A stretch of DNA of 64,000 bases from positions 3,398,001 to 3,462,000 of the forward strand of contig NZ_CP059692.1 in assembly GCF_014058705.1 (NCBI RefSeq). The letters run 5' to 3'. This DNA is from Aureimonas mangrovi (GTDB taxonomy: Bacteria > Pseudomonadota > Alphaproteobacteria > Rhizobiales > Rhizobiaceae). The translations under genes and the position numbers were made by a program. The notes beneath the pieces are model-generated. The model was not told the origin of the DNA and did no database searches. It was given only the letters and a program-made list of their open reading frames with translations. Shown one piece after another: positions 10,201 to 17,589 of the stretch; within the stretch, counting starts at the first letter, position 1; each line of letters begins with the position of its first letter.

Positions 10201-10623
10201 GATGCGATCGACGAGGACTGGGTCGCGCGCGGCGCGCGCTTCTACATGTGCGGACCCGCCGCGATGATGAGCGGCGTTCGCTCCGGCCTCGAAGCGCGCG
10301 GCGTGCTGCCCTTCGAGATTCATTCGGAGACCTTCGCCTCGCCAGTGCGGCCGAAGCTCGACCCGGACGCACGCCACCGCGTGGAATTCCGTCGGTCCGG
10401 GCTCACGGCTGAGTGGACGCCGGCCTGCGGCTCCGTCCTCGACCTCGCGGCCAAGGCCGGTGTCACGATGGCGAGCGGCTGCCGCGTCGGCCAGTGCGAG
10501 AGCTGCCTCGTCCGCCTCGTCGAGGGTAAGGCCGCGCAGCCGGATGGCCTGCCCGAGAGGGAGGAAGGCTACTTCCTCGGCTGCCAGATGGTTCCGACGA
10601 GCGATATCGCCATCGACGCTTGA
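7237..10623 (+). CDS. Molybdopterin oxidoreductase fused to FAD/NAD reductase and 2Fe-2S ferredoxin
   Basis: The 1,128-residue single-chain protein has three parts. Residues 1 to about 785 are a DMSO-reductase/formate-dehydrogenase-type molybdoenzyme with a 4Fe-4S site at Cys10, Cys13, Cys17 and Cys44, and a Cys143 in TEICNWHKD that is a candidate molybdenum ligand. Residues about 788-1045 are a ferredoxin-NADP-reductase module (RAYSLSGPS for FAD, GIGITPFIG for NAD, CGPAAMM near its end). Residues 1049-1128 are a plant-type 2Fe-2S domain with Cys1082, Cys1087, Cys1090 and Cys1116. No signal peptide is visible, so it is probably cytoplasmic and NAD(P)H-coupled. The substrate is unknown. The start at 7237 puts the 4Fe-4S motif at the very N-terminus. 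Confidence 0.9.
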   Translation: MTDRDIAGYCTLCRSRCGTINTVRGGKLVAVRNDPDHPTGKATCPKGRAAPEIVHSPERLLYPMRRTHPKGAADPGWQRISWDEALGEIAGRLTRYAQETGPESVAFEVTTPSGTPISDSIDWIERFIRLYGSPNTIYGTEICNWHKDVAHAFTFGCGMPPADYAKAKLNVLWGHNPSNTWLAQAGRVADGSAGTARLLVVDPRETAHARQADVWLRLRPGSDAALALGLARFMIREGTFDAAFVRRWTNGALLVDVANGRLVEAGAVVEGARGHLVFDEARGAAVPRDPAVPCETAALDGRFELGALDGRVIKARPAFALLAEACEPYDAALVERETSVAPADLSRAAALLAEAGPHVAYHSWTGVGQNLNATQTERAIAVLYALTGAFDAAGGNRLYGPLPQNRISTFDLLSEGQRKKALGIDERPLGPPSTGWVLARDVYRAALDGAPYRVRALLGFGGNLLVSHPGGERGAEALKALDFHVHCDLFHTPTNAHADILLPVTSPWEHEGLRLGFEIDERAAGHVQLRPAMVARRGEARPDYEIVMALATRMGLSEPFFGGSVEAGWNHALAPMGLTVEALRAAPSGVTLPVDAAPRRHERSAAAGKAPFATPSGLVELYSERLLAHGYPPLPVHMPAGEKRTGSPLTLVTAKIGVYCHSQHRNLPSLRRRAPEPTVTIHPALAKARGLVEGDLCAITTERGSVHMRLKLSDGLAEDVVAADYGWWQGAQDLGLPGFPALGRGSANINILVDDSAVDPLSGSLPLRSMPCDIARAATDDPAPWKDWRRFTVAKVVPEATDARSIEFVPADGEPLPSFLPGQHVVLRHPGDDETTRAYSLSGPSLPGRQRSYRITVKRQSGRDESGAAWCGLVSDHMNRAVKPGDTIWLTAPAGRFLIPREHTRPIVLVAAGIGITPFIGYLETLAVGDPAAMPEVILLYGNRDRAAHAFRQRIGELADALPRLSVIDRYTRPGPQDANVPVGRLDADAIDEDWVARGARFYMCGPAAMMSGVRSGLEARGVLPFEIHSETFASPVRPKLDPDARHRVEFRRSGLTAEWTPACGSVLDLAAKAGVTMASGCRVGQCESCLVRLVEGKAAQPDGLPEREEGYFLGCQMVPTSDIAIDA

Positions 10624-10775
10624 GCGCGCCGCCGCGCAACATTCATCGGTACAAATGGCGCTTTACGGCGCACAAAGTTGGGGACAGCGCCGCTTATCTG
10701 CCTTTACGGCATTTGTAGGCCGACGATCCTGCCGCATCAGTGAAATCCACAACGCACGGTGAGGAGGAGCGCGCG

Positions 10776-12092
10776 ATGCTCAGCCGGACAACGAACTTCT
10801 TCGTCCACGTCTTCGATCGGTATCTGCCCGATCCGCTCGTGATCGTCGTTTTCATCACGCTCTTCGTCTTCGGCGCGGGCATTCTGGGCGAAGGCCAGAC
10901 GCCGACGGACATGCTCGTCTATTGGCAGGAAGGCTTCTGGAGCCTTTTGTCTTTCGCCATGCAGATGTCGCTCATCCTCGTGCTCGGCTTCACCGTGGCA
11001 TCGACGCCGCTGTTCGGCCGTTTCATCAACTGGGTCTCCGGCTTCGCGCGCACGCCCGGAACCGCGATCCTGATCGTGAGCGTCGTCTCGTTGAGCGCCA
11101 GTTGGCTGAACTGGGGCGTCGGGCTCGTGATCGGCGCTGTGCTCGGCAAGGAACTGGCGCGGCGGGTGCCGGGCGTCGATTATCGCCTGCTCGTCGCCAG
11201 CGCTTATTCCGGCTTCCTCGTCTGGCACGGAGGGCTGTCGGGTTCGGTTCCGCTTCTCATCGCGAATCCGGGGCACTTCCTGGAAGGTACGATCGGCCTC
11301 ATCCCGACCGATCAGACGATCTTCTCGGCCCTGAACCTCGGCATCGTCGCGGCGCTGATGGTCGCGGTGCCGCTGACGAACTGGCTGATGATGCGCGGCA
11401 TCAAGGATCCGGTCGTCGTCGGATCGCGTCTCGACGCCGAGGAAACGAAAGTCACGCAGGAGACGGAGACACGTCCGGCCGAACGCCTGGAGAACTCGCG
11501 CGTCTTCGCCTGGATCATCGCCGCCATGGGCCTTCTGGCGGTCGCGGTCTACTGGTGGCGTGGCACGGGCGGGCTCAATCTCGACCTCGTCAACTTCATC
11601 CTGATCTTCCTCGGCATCGGCCTTCACGGCACGCTCCGTCGCTTCCTTGAGACGTTCACCGAAGGGGCGAAGGGTGCGGCCGGAATCCTCATCCAGTTCC
11701 CGTTCTATGCGGGCATCATGGGGATGCTCGGCGGCTCGGGCCTGACGGCCAGCATCTCGAACTTCTTCGTGGACATCGCCACGGCCGAGACGCTGCCGGT
11801 CCTCACCTTCCTCGCTGCAGGCCTCGTCAACACCTTCGTCCCGTCCGGCGGTGGTCAGTGGGCCGTGCAGGGTCCGGTGATGATGGAGGCTGCGATCGCG
11901 CTTCAGGCCGATGTCGCGCGGGTCGCCATGGCCGTAGCGTGGGGCGATGCCTGGACGAACATGATCCAGCCCTTCTGGGCGCTGCCGGCGCTCGCCATCG
12001 CCGGCCTGAAGGCCCGAGACATCATGGGCTTCTGCGTGATGGTGCTTTTCGTGTCGGGCATCGTCATCGGGCTCGGCTTCTGGCTTTTCTGA
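10776..12092 (+). CDS. atoE: Short-chain fatty acid transporter, AtoE family
   Basis: The 438-residue membrane protein has about ten hydrophobic segments and matches AtoE in length and in its opening region (FVHVFDRYLPDPLVIVV). AtoE-type permeases import acetoacetate or other short-chain acids. The ATG at 10776 is chosen over a GTG at 10740 because GAGGAGGAG lies six bases before it. The gene stands alone without atoDAB partners. It follows the molybdoenzyme gene after a 152-base gap containing paired short repeats, and its 3' end faces the iron transport genes. Confidence 0.87.
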   Translation: MLSRTTNFFVHVFDRYLPDPLVIVVFITLFVFGAGILGEGQTPTDMLVYWQEGFWSLLSFAMQMSLILVLGFTVASTPLFGRFINWVSGFARTPGTAILIVSVVSLSASWLNWGVGLVIGAVLGKELARRVPGVDYRLLVASAYSGFLVWHGGLSGSVPLLIANPGHFLEGTIGLIPTDQTIFSALNLGIVAALMVAVPLTNWLMMRGIKDPVVVGSRLDAEETKVTQETETRPAERLENSRVFAWIIAAMGLLAVAVYWWRGTGGLNLDLVNFILIFLGIGLHGTLRRFLETFTEGAKGAAGILIQFPFYAGIMGMLGGSGLTASISNFFVDIATAETLPVLTFLAAGLVNTFVPSGGGQWAVQGPVMMEAAIALQADVARVAMAVAWGDAWTNMIQPFWALPALAIAGLKARDIMGFCVMVLFVSGIVIGLGFWLF

Positions 12093-12102
12093 GCCACAAG
12101 AC

Positions 12103-12128
12103 ACCGCTCGCCTCCTCTGAGGCGGGCG
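12103..12128. terminator. Inverted repeat between convergent genes
   Basis: Near-perfect arms CGCTCGCCTC and GAGGCGGGCG around a CTCT loop lie in the 39-base space between the atoE stop and the siderophore ATPase stop. The position suits a bidirectional terminator, but neither side carries a T-tract, so confidence is low. Confidence 0.35.
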
Positions 12129-12131
12129 GGA

Positions 12132-12890
12132 CTACTCGTAGAACAGGCAGATCCGCCGGCCATTCACGTCCTGGACCGCGATGTCCATGTCGTAGATGTC
12201 CTTCAGCGCCTCGGCATTGACGATCTCGTCTGGCGTGCCTTGCCGGCAGACGCGCCCGTCGCGCATCGCGACGATGTGGTCGGAATGCCAGGACGCGAAG
12301 TTGATGTCGTGGAGGACGACCACGACCGTCTTGCCGAAGTCCCGGCAGGCGCCACGCCACAGCCGCATCATCGCGGCGGCGTGCTTCATGTCGAGATTGT
12401 TGAGCGGCTCGTCGAGAAGCACGTAATCCGTGTCCTGGCACAGCACCATCGCAACGAAGGCCCGCTGGCGCTGCCCGCCGGAGAGTTCGTCGAGGAACCG
12501 TCCCGAGAGCTCTGTCAGCCCCAGATAGTCGAGCGCGCGCGCCACATGCGCCATGTCCTCCTGCGTCGGGCGCCCGCGCGAATGCGGATAGCGCCCGAAG
12601 GTCACGAGGTCGCGCACGGTGAGGCGCGCCGTCATGTGGTTCTCCTGGCGCAGAATGGCGAGGCGGCGCGCCAGCACCTCGCTCGGCGTCGTCACGACGT
12701 CGAGCCCGTCCACCGTCACATGGCCGGCGTCGAGACCCGTCAGCCGCGCGATCATCGACAGGAGCGTCGACTTGCCGGCCCCGTTCGGGCCGATGATCGA
12801 GGTGATGCCGCGCGGCGGGATGGTCAGCGTCACATCGTCGACGACGAGCGTGCCGCCATAGCGCTTGCCGACGCCGGAAGTGACGATCAT
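12132..12890 (-). CDS. Siderophore ABC transporter ATP-binding protein (FecE/YclP family)
   Basis: The 252-residue ATPase has Walker A GPNGAGKST at residues 34-42, signature LSGGQRQR at 136-143 and Walker B VLLDEP at 157-162. It is the last gene of a four-gene iron-siderophore importer on the minus strand: binding protein, two permeases, ATPase. Its ATG overlaps the stop of the upstream permease (ATGA), which both fixes the start and suggests coupling. Sequence style is that of the FatE/CeuD/YclP branch, which serves catecholate or mixed siderophores. Confidence 0.92.
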   Translation of the reverse strand: MIVTSGVGKRYGGTLVVDDVTLTIPPRGITSIIGPNGAGKSTLLSMIARLTGLDAGHVTVDGLDVVTTPSEVLARRLAILRQENHMTARLTVRDLVTFGRYPHSRGRPTQEDMAHVARALDYLGLTELSGRFLDELSGGQRQRAFVAMVLCQDTDYVLLDEPLNNLDMKHAAAMMRLWRGACRDFGKTVVVVLHDINFASWHSDHIVAMRDGRVCRQGTPDEIVNAEALKDIYDMDIAVQDVNGRRICLFYE

Positions 12891-13885
12891 CGGGCGGCTC
12901 CGCGCATGATGAGGATGATGAAGACGAGACCGCCCAGAAACTCGACGATGATCGAGAGCGCGGTGTCGAAGGAGAAGACGCGCTCCAGGACCGTCTGGCC
13001 GCCGACAAGCGCGACGATGGCCAAGAGCACGGCGGCCGGCAGGACATGGCGGTGCAGGCTGTCGCCCAGAAGAGCGCGCGCGAGGCTGGCGACGAGCAGG
13101 CCGAAGAAGGTGATCGGGCCGACGAGGGCGGTGGAGACGGCGACGAGCACGGCCACCATGGTCAGGATCGTCATCACCGTGCGCCGATAGTCCACGCCCA
13201 GGCTGACCGCCTGCGCCCGGCCAAGCGTCAAGACATCGAAGGTGTGGGAGACGCCCCACAGGACGAGGCTCGCCATCGCCACCAGCGCGAAGGACACGCC
13301 CAGAAGCGTCGTGTCGACGTTCTGGAAGCTCGCGAACAGCGCGTCCTGGAGCACCTGAAAGGCGTTCGGATCGAGGATACGCTGCATGAAGGTGGAGATC
13401 GACCGGAAGAAGATGCCGAAGACGATGCCCACGAGCACGAGGAGATGCAGGCTGCGCTCCTCGCCGAGGAACAGCCACCGGAAGAGAATCCAGGCGAACC
13501 CAGCCATCACCACCACTTCGGCGAGGAACCGTAGATGCGGATCGGCCAGGACCAGCATCTGCGTTCCGAGGAAGAAGACGACCGAGGTCTGGACGAGGAC
13601 GTAGAGCGCGTCGAACCCCATGATCGATGGCGTGAGGATGCGATTGTTGGTGACCGTCTGGAACAGCACCGTGGAGACCGCGATCGCGTAGGCGACGAGG
13701 ACGAGCGCGAGAAGCCGCTTGCCCCGGAAGGACAGGACGAAGCTCCACGAGCCCCGCGCGCCCAGCGTCAGGAAGGCAGCGACCGACACAAGCGCCAGAA
13801 GCGCGAGGATCGCGATCACGATCGCCGCGCGGCCGGACCGCAGGCGTCCCGGGACGGCGAGGGCGGCGGCGGACCTCTCAGCCAC
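12887..13885 (-). CDS. Siderophore ABC transporter permease 2 (FecCD family, YclO/CeuC-like)
   Basis: The 332-residue FecCD-type permease has nine to ten membrane segments and the segment RILTPSIMGFDALYVLVQT, typical of the YclO/CeuC/FatC branch. It pairs with the permease encoded by the next gene upstream, which its start overlaps by eight bases, to form the inner-membrane channel for ferric siderophore. The ATPase gene overlaps its stop. The tight overlaps indicate one polycistronic message read leftwards from the promoter region near 15,900. Confidence 0.91.
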   Translation of the reverse strand: MAERSAAALAVPGRLRSGRAAIVIAILALLALVSVAAFLTLGARGSWSFVLSFRGKRLLALVLVAYAIAVSTVLFQTVTNNRILTPSIMGFDALYVLVQTSVVFFLGTQMLVLADPHLRFLAEVVVMAGFAWILFRWLFLGEERSLHLLVLVGIVFGIFFRSISTFMQRILDPNAFQVLQDALFASFQNVDTTLLGVSFALVAMASLVLWGVSHTFDVLTLGRAQAVSLGVDYRRTVMTILTMVAVLVAVSTALVGPITFFGLLVASLARALLGDSLHRHVLPAAVLLAIVALVGGQTVLERVFSFDTALSIIVEFLGGLVFIILIMRGAAR

Positions 13886-14888
13886 GCGAGCCTCGTGCGC
13901 GTAGGAGGAGATAAAGGAAGATCGCCGAACCGACGACGCCCACCGTCACGCCGATCGGGATCTCGTAGGGATAGCGCACGATGCGCCCGACGATGTCGCA
14001 GAGGAGAACGAAGAGAGCGCCGAGCGCCGCGACCCAAGGCACGGTGATGCGCATGTTGTCGCCCACCATCAGGCTGACGACGTTGGGCACGATCAGGCCA
14101 AGGAACGGGATCGAGCCGACGGAGACGAGGGTGACGGAGGAGATGACCGCGACGAGCGCGAGGCCGAACGTCATCACCGCCTTGTAGTTCAGGCCAAGGC
14201 TGGTCGTGACGTCGCGGCCGAGCCCGGCGACGGTGAAGCGGTCGGCCGCGACATAGGCGAGGATCGTAGCGGCCAGACCGAACCAAAGGAGCTCGTAGCG
14301 CCCGCGCAGGACGCCGGAGAAATCGCCGATCGTCCAGGCGAGGACGGAGGGCAGGAGATCGAAGCGGTAAGCGAAGAACGTCGTCACCGCACCGATGACG
14401 CCACCCAGCATGATGCCGACGAGCGGCACCAGCATGACGTCCCGCAGCGGCACGAAGCGCAGTATGCGCAGGAACAGCGCGGTGCCGGCGAAGGCGAAAA
14501 CGGCCGCGACGAGCATCTTGGCCATCAGAGGCCAGCCCGGCGCGAAGATCGTCACGACGAGGAAGCCGAGAGAGGCGGATTCGGTGGTGCCCGCCGTCGA
14601 TGGCTCGACAAAACGGTTGCGCACGATGATCTGCATGACGAGGCCGGCGATGGCGAGCGCAGATCCGGCCAGAAGGATCGCGGCCGTGCGCGGGATGCGG
14701 CTGACGAGGAGGACGCGCATCGCACGGTCGTGCGCGCCCGCACCGAAAAGCGTCGACAGCGAGACGTCGCTGATACCGACGAAGAGGCTTGCGACGGCGA
14801 GCATCATCGTCAGCGCGACGACAACGCCCATCAGCGGCCAGCCTGCCCGAACCTGCCCGCCCGGCGCCCTGGTCTCTATCCCGATCAA
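13878..14888 (-). CDS. Siderophore ABC transporter permease 1 (FecCD family, YclN/CeuB-like)
   Basis: The 336-residue permease carries RNRFVEPSTAGTTESA near residues 94-109, a segment strongly associated with the YclN/CeuB/FatD permeases of catecholate siderophore systems. About nine hydrophobic segments are visible. It follows the substrate-binding protein gene after 13 bases. With the second permease it would form the heterodimeric channel in the cytoplasmic membrane. Confidence 0.91.
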   Translation of the reverse strand: MIGIETRAPGGQVRAGWPLMGVVVALTMMLAVASLFVGISDVSLSTLFGAGAHDRAMRVLLVSRIPRTAAILLAGSALAIAGLVMQIIVRNRFVEPSTAGTTESASLGFLVVTIFAPGWPLMAKMLVAAVFAFAGTALFLRILRFVPLRDVMLVPLVGIMLGGVIGAVTTFFAYRFDLLPSVLAWTIGDFSGVLRGRYELLWFGLAATILAYVAADRFTVAGLGRDVTTSLGLNYKAVMTFGLALVAVISSVTLVSVGSIPFLGLIVPNVVSLMVGDNMRITVPWVAALGALFVLLCDIVGRIVRYPYEIPIGVTVGVVGSAIFLYLLLRARGSRG

Positions 14889-14901
14889 AGGCGTGCAGCG
14901 A

Positions 14902-15819
14902 TCAGGAGGCGTCTTCGTAGCCCGCGATCACCTGATCGAGCAGCACCATCAGCCCGCTGTATCCGTGCATCGTCACATAGGCCGCGGCCGGGTCGAGATA
15001 GATGATCCGGTCGTTCTGCCAGAAGCCCGTCTCATGGATCAGATCGTTGTCGAGAAGCGCGCGCGCGGCCCCTTCGCCGCCGACGCCCGCATCGCGATCG
15101 ACGACGAAGAGCCAGTCGGGGTTCGTCTCGAGCAGATACTCGAAGGAAATCGCGTCGCCGCCGTGGTCGCTGTCGTCCACATCGTCGAAGACCGACGGCA
15201 CGCCGAGCGCGTCGTAGATCCAGGCAACACGCGAGCCGGGCCCGTACACACCGAGCCTGCCTGCATTGGTGACGATCACGAGCCCCGTGCCCTTGCCCTC
15301 AGCCGCCGCCCGCGCTTCCTCGACCTTGGCATCGAGCGCGGCCACGAGTTCGCCGGCCCGCTCCTCGCGATCGAAGATTGCGCCGAGGCGGGTGATGTTG
15401 GCTTCGACGCCCGCGATCAGATCGTGGTTGTCGACCGTGAGGTCGATCGTCGGGGCGATGCCGGAGAGCATCGGATAGGACGTGCGTGAACGCGAAGCGA
15501 CGATGACGAGATCGGGATCGGCGGCCGCGATGCCCTCGATGTCGGGCTCTTGGAGCGAGCCGATCGCCTGCGCATCGGCCGGCACGCGGCCGGCCAGATA
15601 GGGCGGCGTGGCAGAGGCGGGCACGCCTTCGATAACCTCGATGCCGAGGGCATCGAGGTTATCGAAGGCGGCCCAGTCCGTGACCATCACGCTCTGCGGA
15701 ACCGCATCGAGCGTCGTGGTGCCCTGCGCATGCTCGATCTCAATCGGCTGCGCCGAGGCTGAGGGGGCGAGAAGGAGGACGGTGGCGAGGGCCACGAGGC
15801 CGCCGGCGGTCTTGAACAT
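14902..15819 (-). CDS. Siderophore ABC transporter substrate-binding protein (YclQ/CeuE/FatB family)
   Basis: The 305-residue periplasmic protein has a signal peptide ending near ASA-Q24 with no lipobox cysteine, then a class III binding-protein fold opening with DAVPQSVMVTDWAAFDNLDA. It captures ferric siderophore for the two permeases downstream. The ATG at 15819 starts exactly at the basic N-terminus of the signal peptide; a TTG at 15858 would add 13 residues before it. The coding DNA for residues 50-66 forms a perfect 22-bp inverted repeat with a 3-base loop. The gene is divergent from a TonB-receptor remnant across an AT-rich, iron-box-like region. Confidence 0.92.
   Translation of the reverse strand: MFKTAGGLVALATVLLLAPSASAQPIEIEHAQGTTTLDAVPQSVMVTDWAAFDNLDALGIEVIEGVPASATPPYLAGRVPADAQAIGSLQEPDIEGIAAADPDLVIVASRSRTSYPMLSGIAPTIDLTVDNHDLIAGVEANITRLGAIFDREERAGELVAALDAKVEEARAAAEGKGTGLVIVTNAGRLGVYGPGSRVAWIYDALGVPSVFDDVDDSDHGGDAISFEYLLETNPDWLFVVDRDAGVGGEGAARALLDNDLIHETGFWQNDRIIYLDPAAAYVTMHGYSGLMVLLDQVIAGYEDAS
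15624..15670. repeat. Perfect 22-bp inverted repeat with 3-base loop inside a coding sequence
   Basis: Arm 15624-15645 (begins CGCCTTCGATAACC) is the exact reverse complement of arm 15649-15670, with GAG between them. All 22 positions pair. Because of the symmetry both strands encode nearly the same peptide around AFDNLDA-GIEVIEG. It is in frame in the siderophore-binding protein gene and would give a very stable hairpin in DNA or mRNA. Confidence 0.97.
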
Positions 15820-15992
15820 GGTGCGGTTCCGGGTTCGACGAGACGGCTCCTTGAACAATAGCTGACGACGCGAGTCCAGTTCTCTTGTAGCTCGGCTCGC
15901 TGCCCCGGAGCGGCCGCGCGCAAACGTGATCGCGTTGAATCCGCGCCCGGGGCCACCAATACACTCAGTTTAGAATCAATACAGTTAGACTG

Positions 15993-16005
15993 TAGAACGC
16001 TTCTA
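15993..16005. promoter_or_regulatory. Candidate iron-control box (Irr/ICE-like palindrome)
   Basis: TAGAA-CGC-TTCTA is a perfect 5-bp-arm palindrome in an unusually AT-rich stretch (about 15955-16030) between the divergent siderophore importer and the receptor remnant. With flanking bases it resembles the rhizobial iron control element, remembered here as TTTAGAA-N3-TTCTAAA. A second, weaker match lies before fbpA. Binding by Irr, Fur or RirA is inferred. Confidence 0.5.
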
Positions 16006-16085
16006 ATCTGAATACAAACTTGCTCTTTACATGAGTCGTCGCTATCCGAATATTTCTTGTTGCTGGCTTGGATTGGGGATCGATC

Positions 16086-16274
16086 ATGCCGCGGGGAAGT
16101 CTACACGTCATCGGTCATCACTCGAGCGTCCGCGCCTTGGCGGGCGCATCCGCACTTGCGCTGGCCTGCACGGGCGCGCTGGGCCAGCAGCGCACACCGC
16201 AGGGAACGGTGATACTCGACGAGGTCGTCGGCGCGACGCGCACTTACACGCTCTCGGCCTCGTTCGACTTCTGA
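16086..16274 (+). pseudogene. Remnant of a TonB-dependent receptor (internal deletion)
   Basis: The 62-codon open frame joins two ends of what looks like a TonB-dependent outer-membrane receptor. Residues 1 to about 34 resemble a signal peptide (basic start, ALAGASALALACTGALG). Then comes QGTVILDEVV, which resembles a TonB box, and then directly RTYTLSASFDF followed by a stop, which has the alternating pattern and terminal Phe of a last outer-membrane beta strand. The plug and barrel (usually about 600-700 residues) are absent. The frame is intact, so the event was an in-frame deletion. It sits divergent from the siderophore importer, where a receptor gene is expected. A small unrelated secreted peptide is the alternative. 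Confidence 0.6.
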
Positions 16275-16390
16275 GCTCCCGCATGCTCCAGCCGCTGGAC
16301 CAGAGCAAGAGCCGACGGCGTGCTCTTGACTTCCCCGCCACGGCCAGCCCCTTTTCGGGGCCACCGCTCCCTTTCAGACATGCTGCATCC

Positions 16391-17443
16391 ATGACGCCCT
16401 GCCTCGATATTTCCGCCGTTCGATGTTCCTTCGGGGACTTCACAGCGATCGCAGACATTTCACTCCGGCTGGCCGAGGGCGAGATCGCAGCCCTCGTGGG
16501 CCACTCCGGCTGCGGCAAGTCCACGCTCCTTCGTATCATCGCGGGGGTCGAGACCCCGAACGCGGGCTCGATCCGTCTCGACGGCCGGATGATCGTCGGA
16601 GATGGCATCTTCGTGGAGCCCGAGCGCCGCAATGTCGGTTTCATGTTTCAGGACTACGCGCTGTTTCCGCATCTGACGGCGCGCCAGAACATCGCCTTCG
16701 GTTTGAGGGGGCTGGGACGCAGGGCGGCCGCCGAGCGCGTCGAGGCGATCGTCGAACGGATCGGCATCGGCAGGCTCGCCGAGCGCCATCCGCACGAACT
16801 CTCCGGCGGGGAGCAGCAGCGCGTCGCGCTGGCCCGCGCGCTGGCGCCCCAGCCCCGCGTCCTGCTGATGGACGAGCCCTTCTCCAATCTCGACCGCGGA
16901 CTGCGAGACACCGTGCGGCGCGAGACGATGGCGCTTCTGCGCGCGCTCGGGACCACCGCGATCATCGTCACGCACGACCCCGAAGAGGCGCTGGCGCTGG
17001 CGGACAAGGTGGCCCTGATGAAGGCCGGCCGGATCGTGGAGGCCGGCACCCGCGACGAGATCTACGGGGCGCCGCGCACGGCCTACGCCGCCGCGTTCTT
17101 CTCGCAGGTCAACCGCGTGCCGGCCACCAGATCGGGCGGGTGGCTCGAAAGCCCGCTCGGCCGCTTCCCGGCGACCGGCGGTGAAGACGGCCCCGTCCAG
17201 CTTCTCATCCGCCCCTCGGCGATCGCGCTCGGCGAGACCGGCGTTCCCGCGCGCGTCGTCGATCGCGTTCTGTTGGGCGAGATCGAGGAGACGCTCCTGG
17301 CCGTGGACGGGATCGAGGCGCCGATCGTCGCCCGGTCCAGCGTGCGAACCGCGCTGGGCAAAGGGCAGACGACACGCATCGCGGTCGCGCCTCGGGACGT
17401 CATGGCCTTTTCGGCAGGCGAGGCGGATGGGCTGTCCGGCTGA
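16391..17443 (+). CDS. fbpC: Ferric iron ABC transporter ATP-binding protein (FbpC family)
   Basis: The 350-residue ATPase has Walker A GHSGCGKST at residues 37-45, signature LSGGEQQR at 137-144 and Walker B VLLMDEP at 157-163, followed by a C-terminal regulatory region as in FbpC/PotA-like proteins. It would drive uptake of free ferric iron through FbpB. It is encoded before the binding protein and permease, unlike the more common A-B-C order, and 146 bases separate it from fbpA. The ATG at 16391 starts just before the conserved first beta strand. Confidence 0.88.
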   Translation: MTPCLDISAVRCSFGDFTAIADISLRLAEGEIAALVGHSGCGKSTLLRIIAGVETPNAGSIRLDGRMIVGDGIFVEPERRNVGFMFQDYALFPHLTARQNIAFGLRGLGRRAAAERVEAIVERIGIGRLAERHPHELSGGEQQRVALARALAPQPRVLLMDEPFSNLDRGLRDTVRRETMALLRALGTTAIIVTHDPEEALALADKVALMKAGRIVEAGTRDEIYGAPRTAYAAAFFSQVNRVPATRSGGWLESPLGRFPATGGEDGPVQLLIRPSAIALGETGVPARVVDRVLLGEIEETLLAVDGIEAPIVARSSVRTALGKGQTTRIAVAPRDVMAFSAGEADGLSG

Positions 17444-17472
17444 CGTGCCCAAAGTCCTAATGCAATGACGTA

Positions 17473-17489
17473 CTTGGAATAACTCTAAA
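17473..17489. promoter_or_regulatory. Second candidate iron box upstream of fbpA
   Basis: CTTGGAA-TAA-CTCTAAA matches the remembered rhizobial ICE pattern TTTAGAA-N3-TTCTAAA at 11 of 14 arm positions. It lies in an AT-rich gap about 100 bases before fbpA, with a TTGACG at 17502-17507 that could be a -35 element. Weaker than the box at 15993, and functional status is inferred. Confidence 0.35.
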
Positions 17490-17589
17490 GTAATTGTAAA
17501 CTTGACGGAGTTTTGTTTCCGTGGACTAAGGGTCTCGTTCGGCGCGAATGCTTAGACTCGCGCATTCTTTCTGGAGAGGGACCCTCCCG

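Noticed and set aside
7132-10377. A 1,081-codon open frame on the minus strand opposite the molybdoenzyme gene
   Set aside because: It mirrors the third-position G/C bias of the real gene, has Arg/Ala/Gly-rich low-complexity composition and no recognisable domain.
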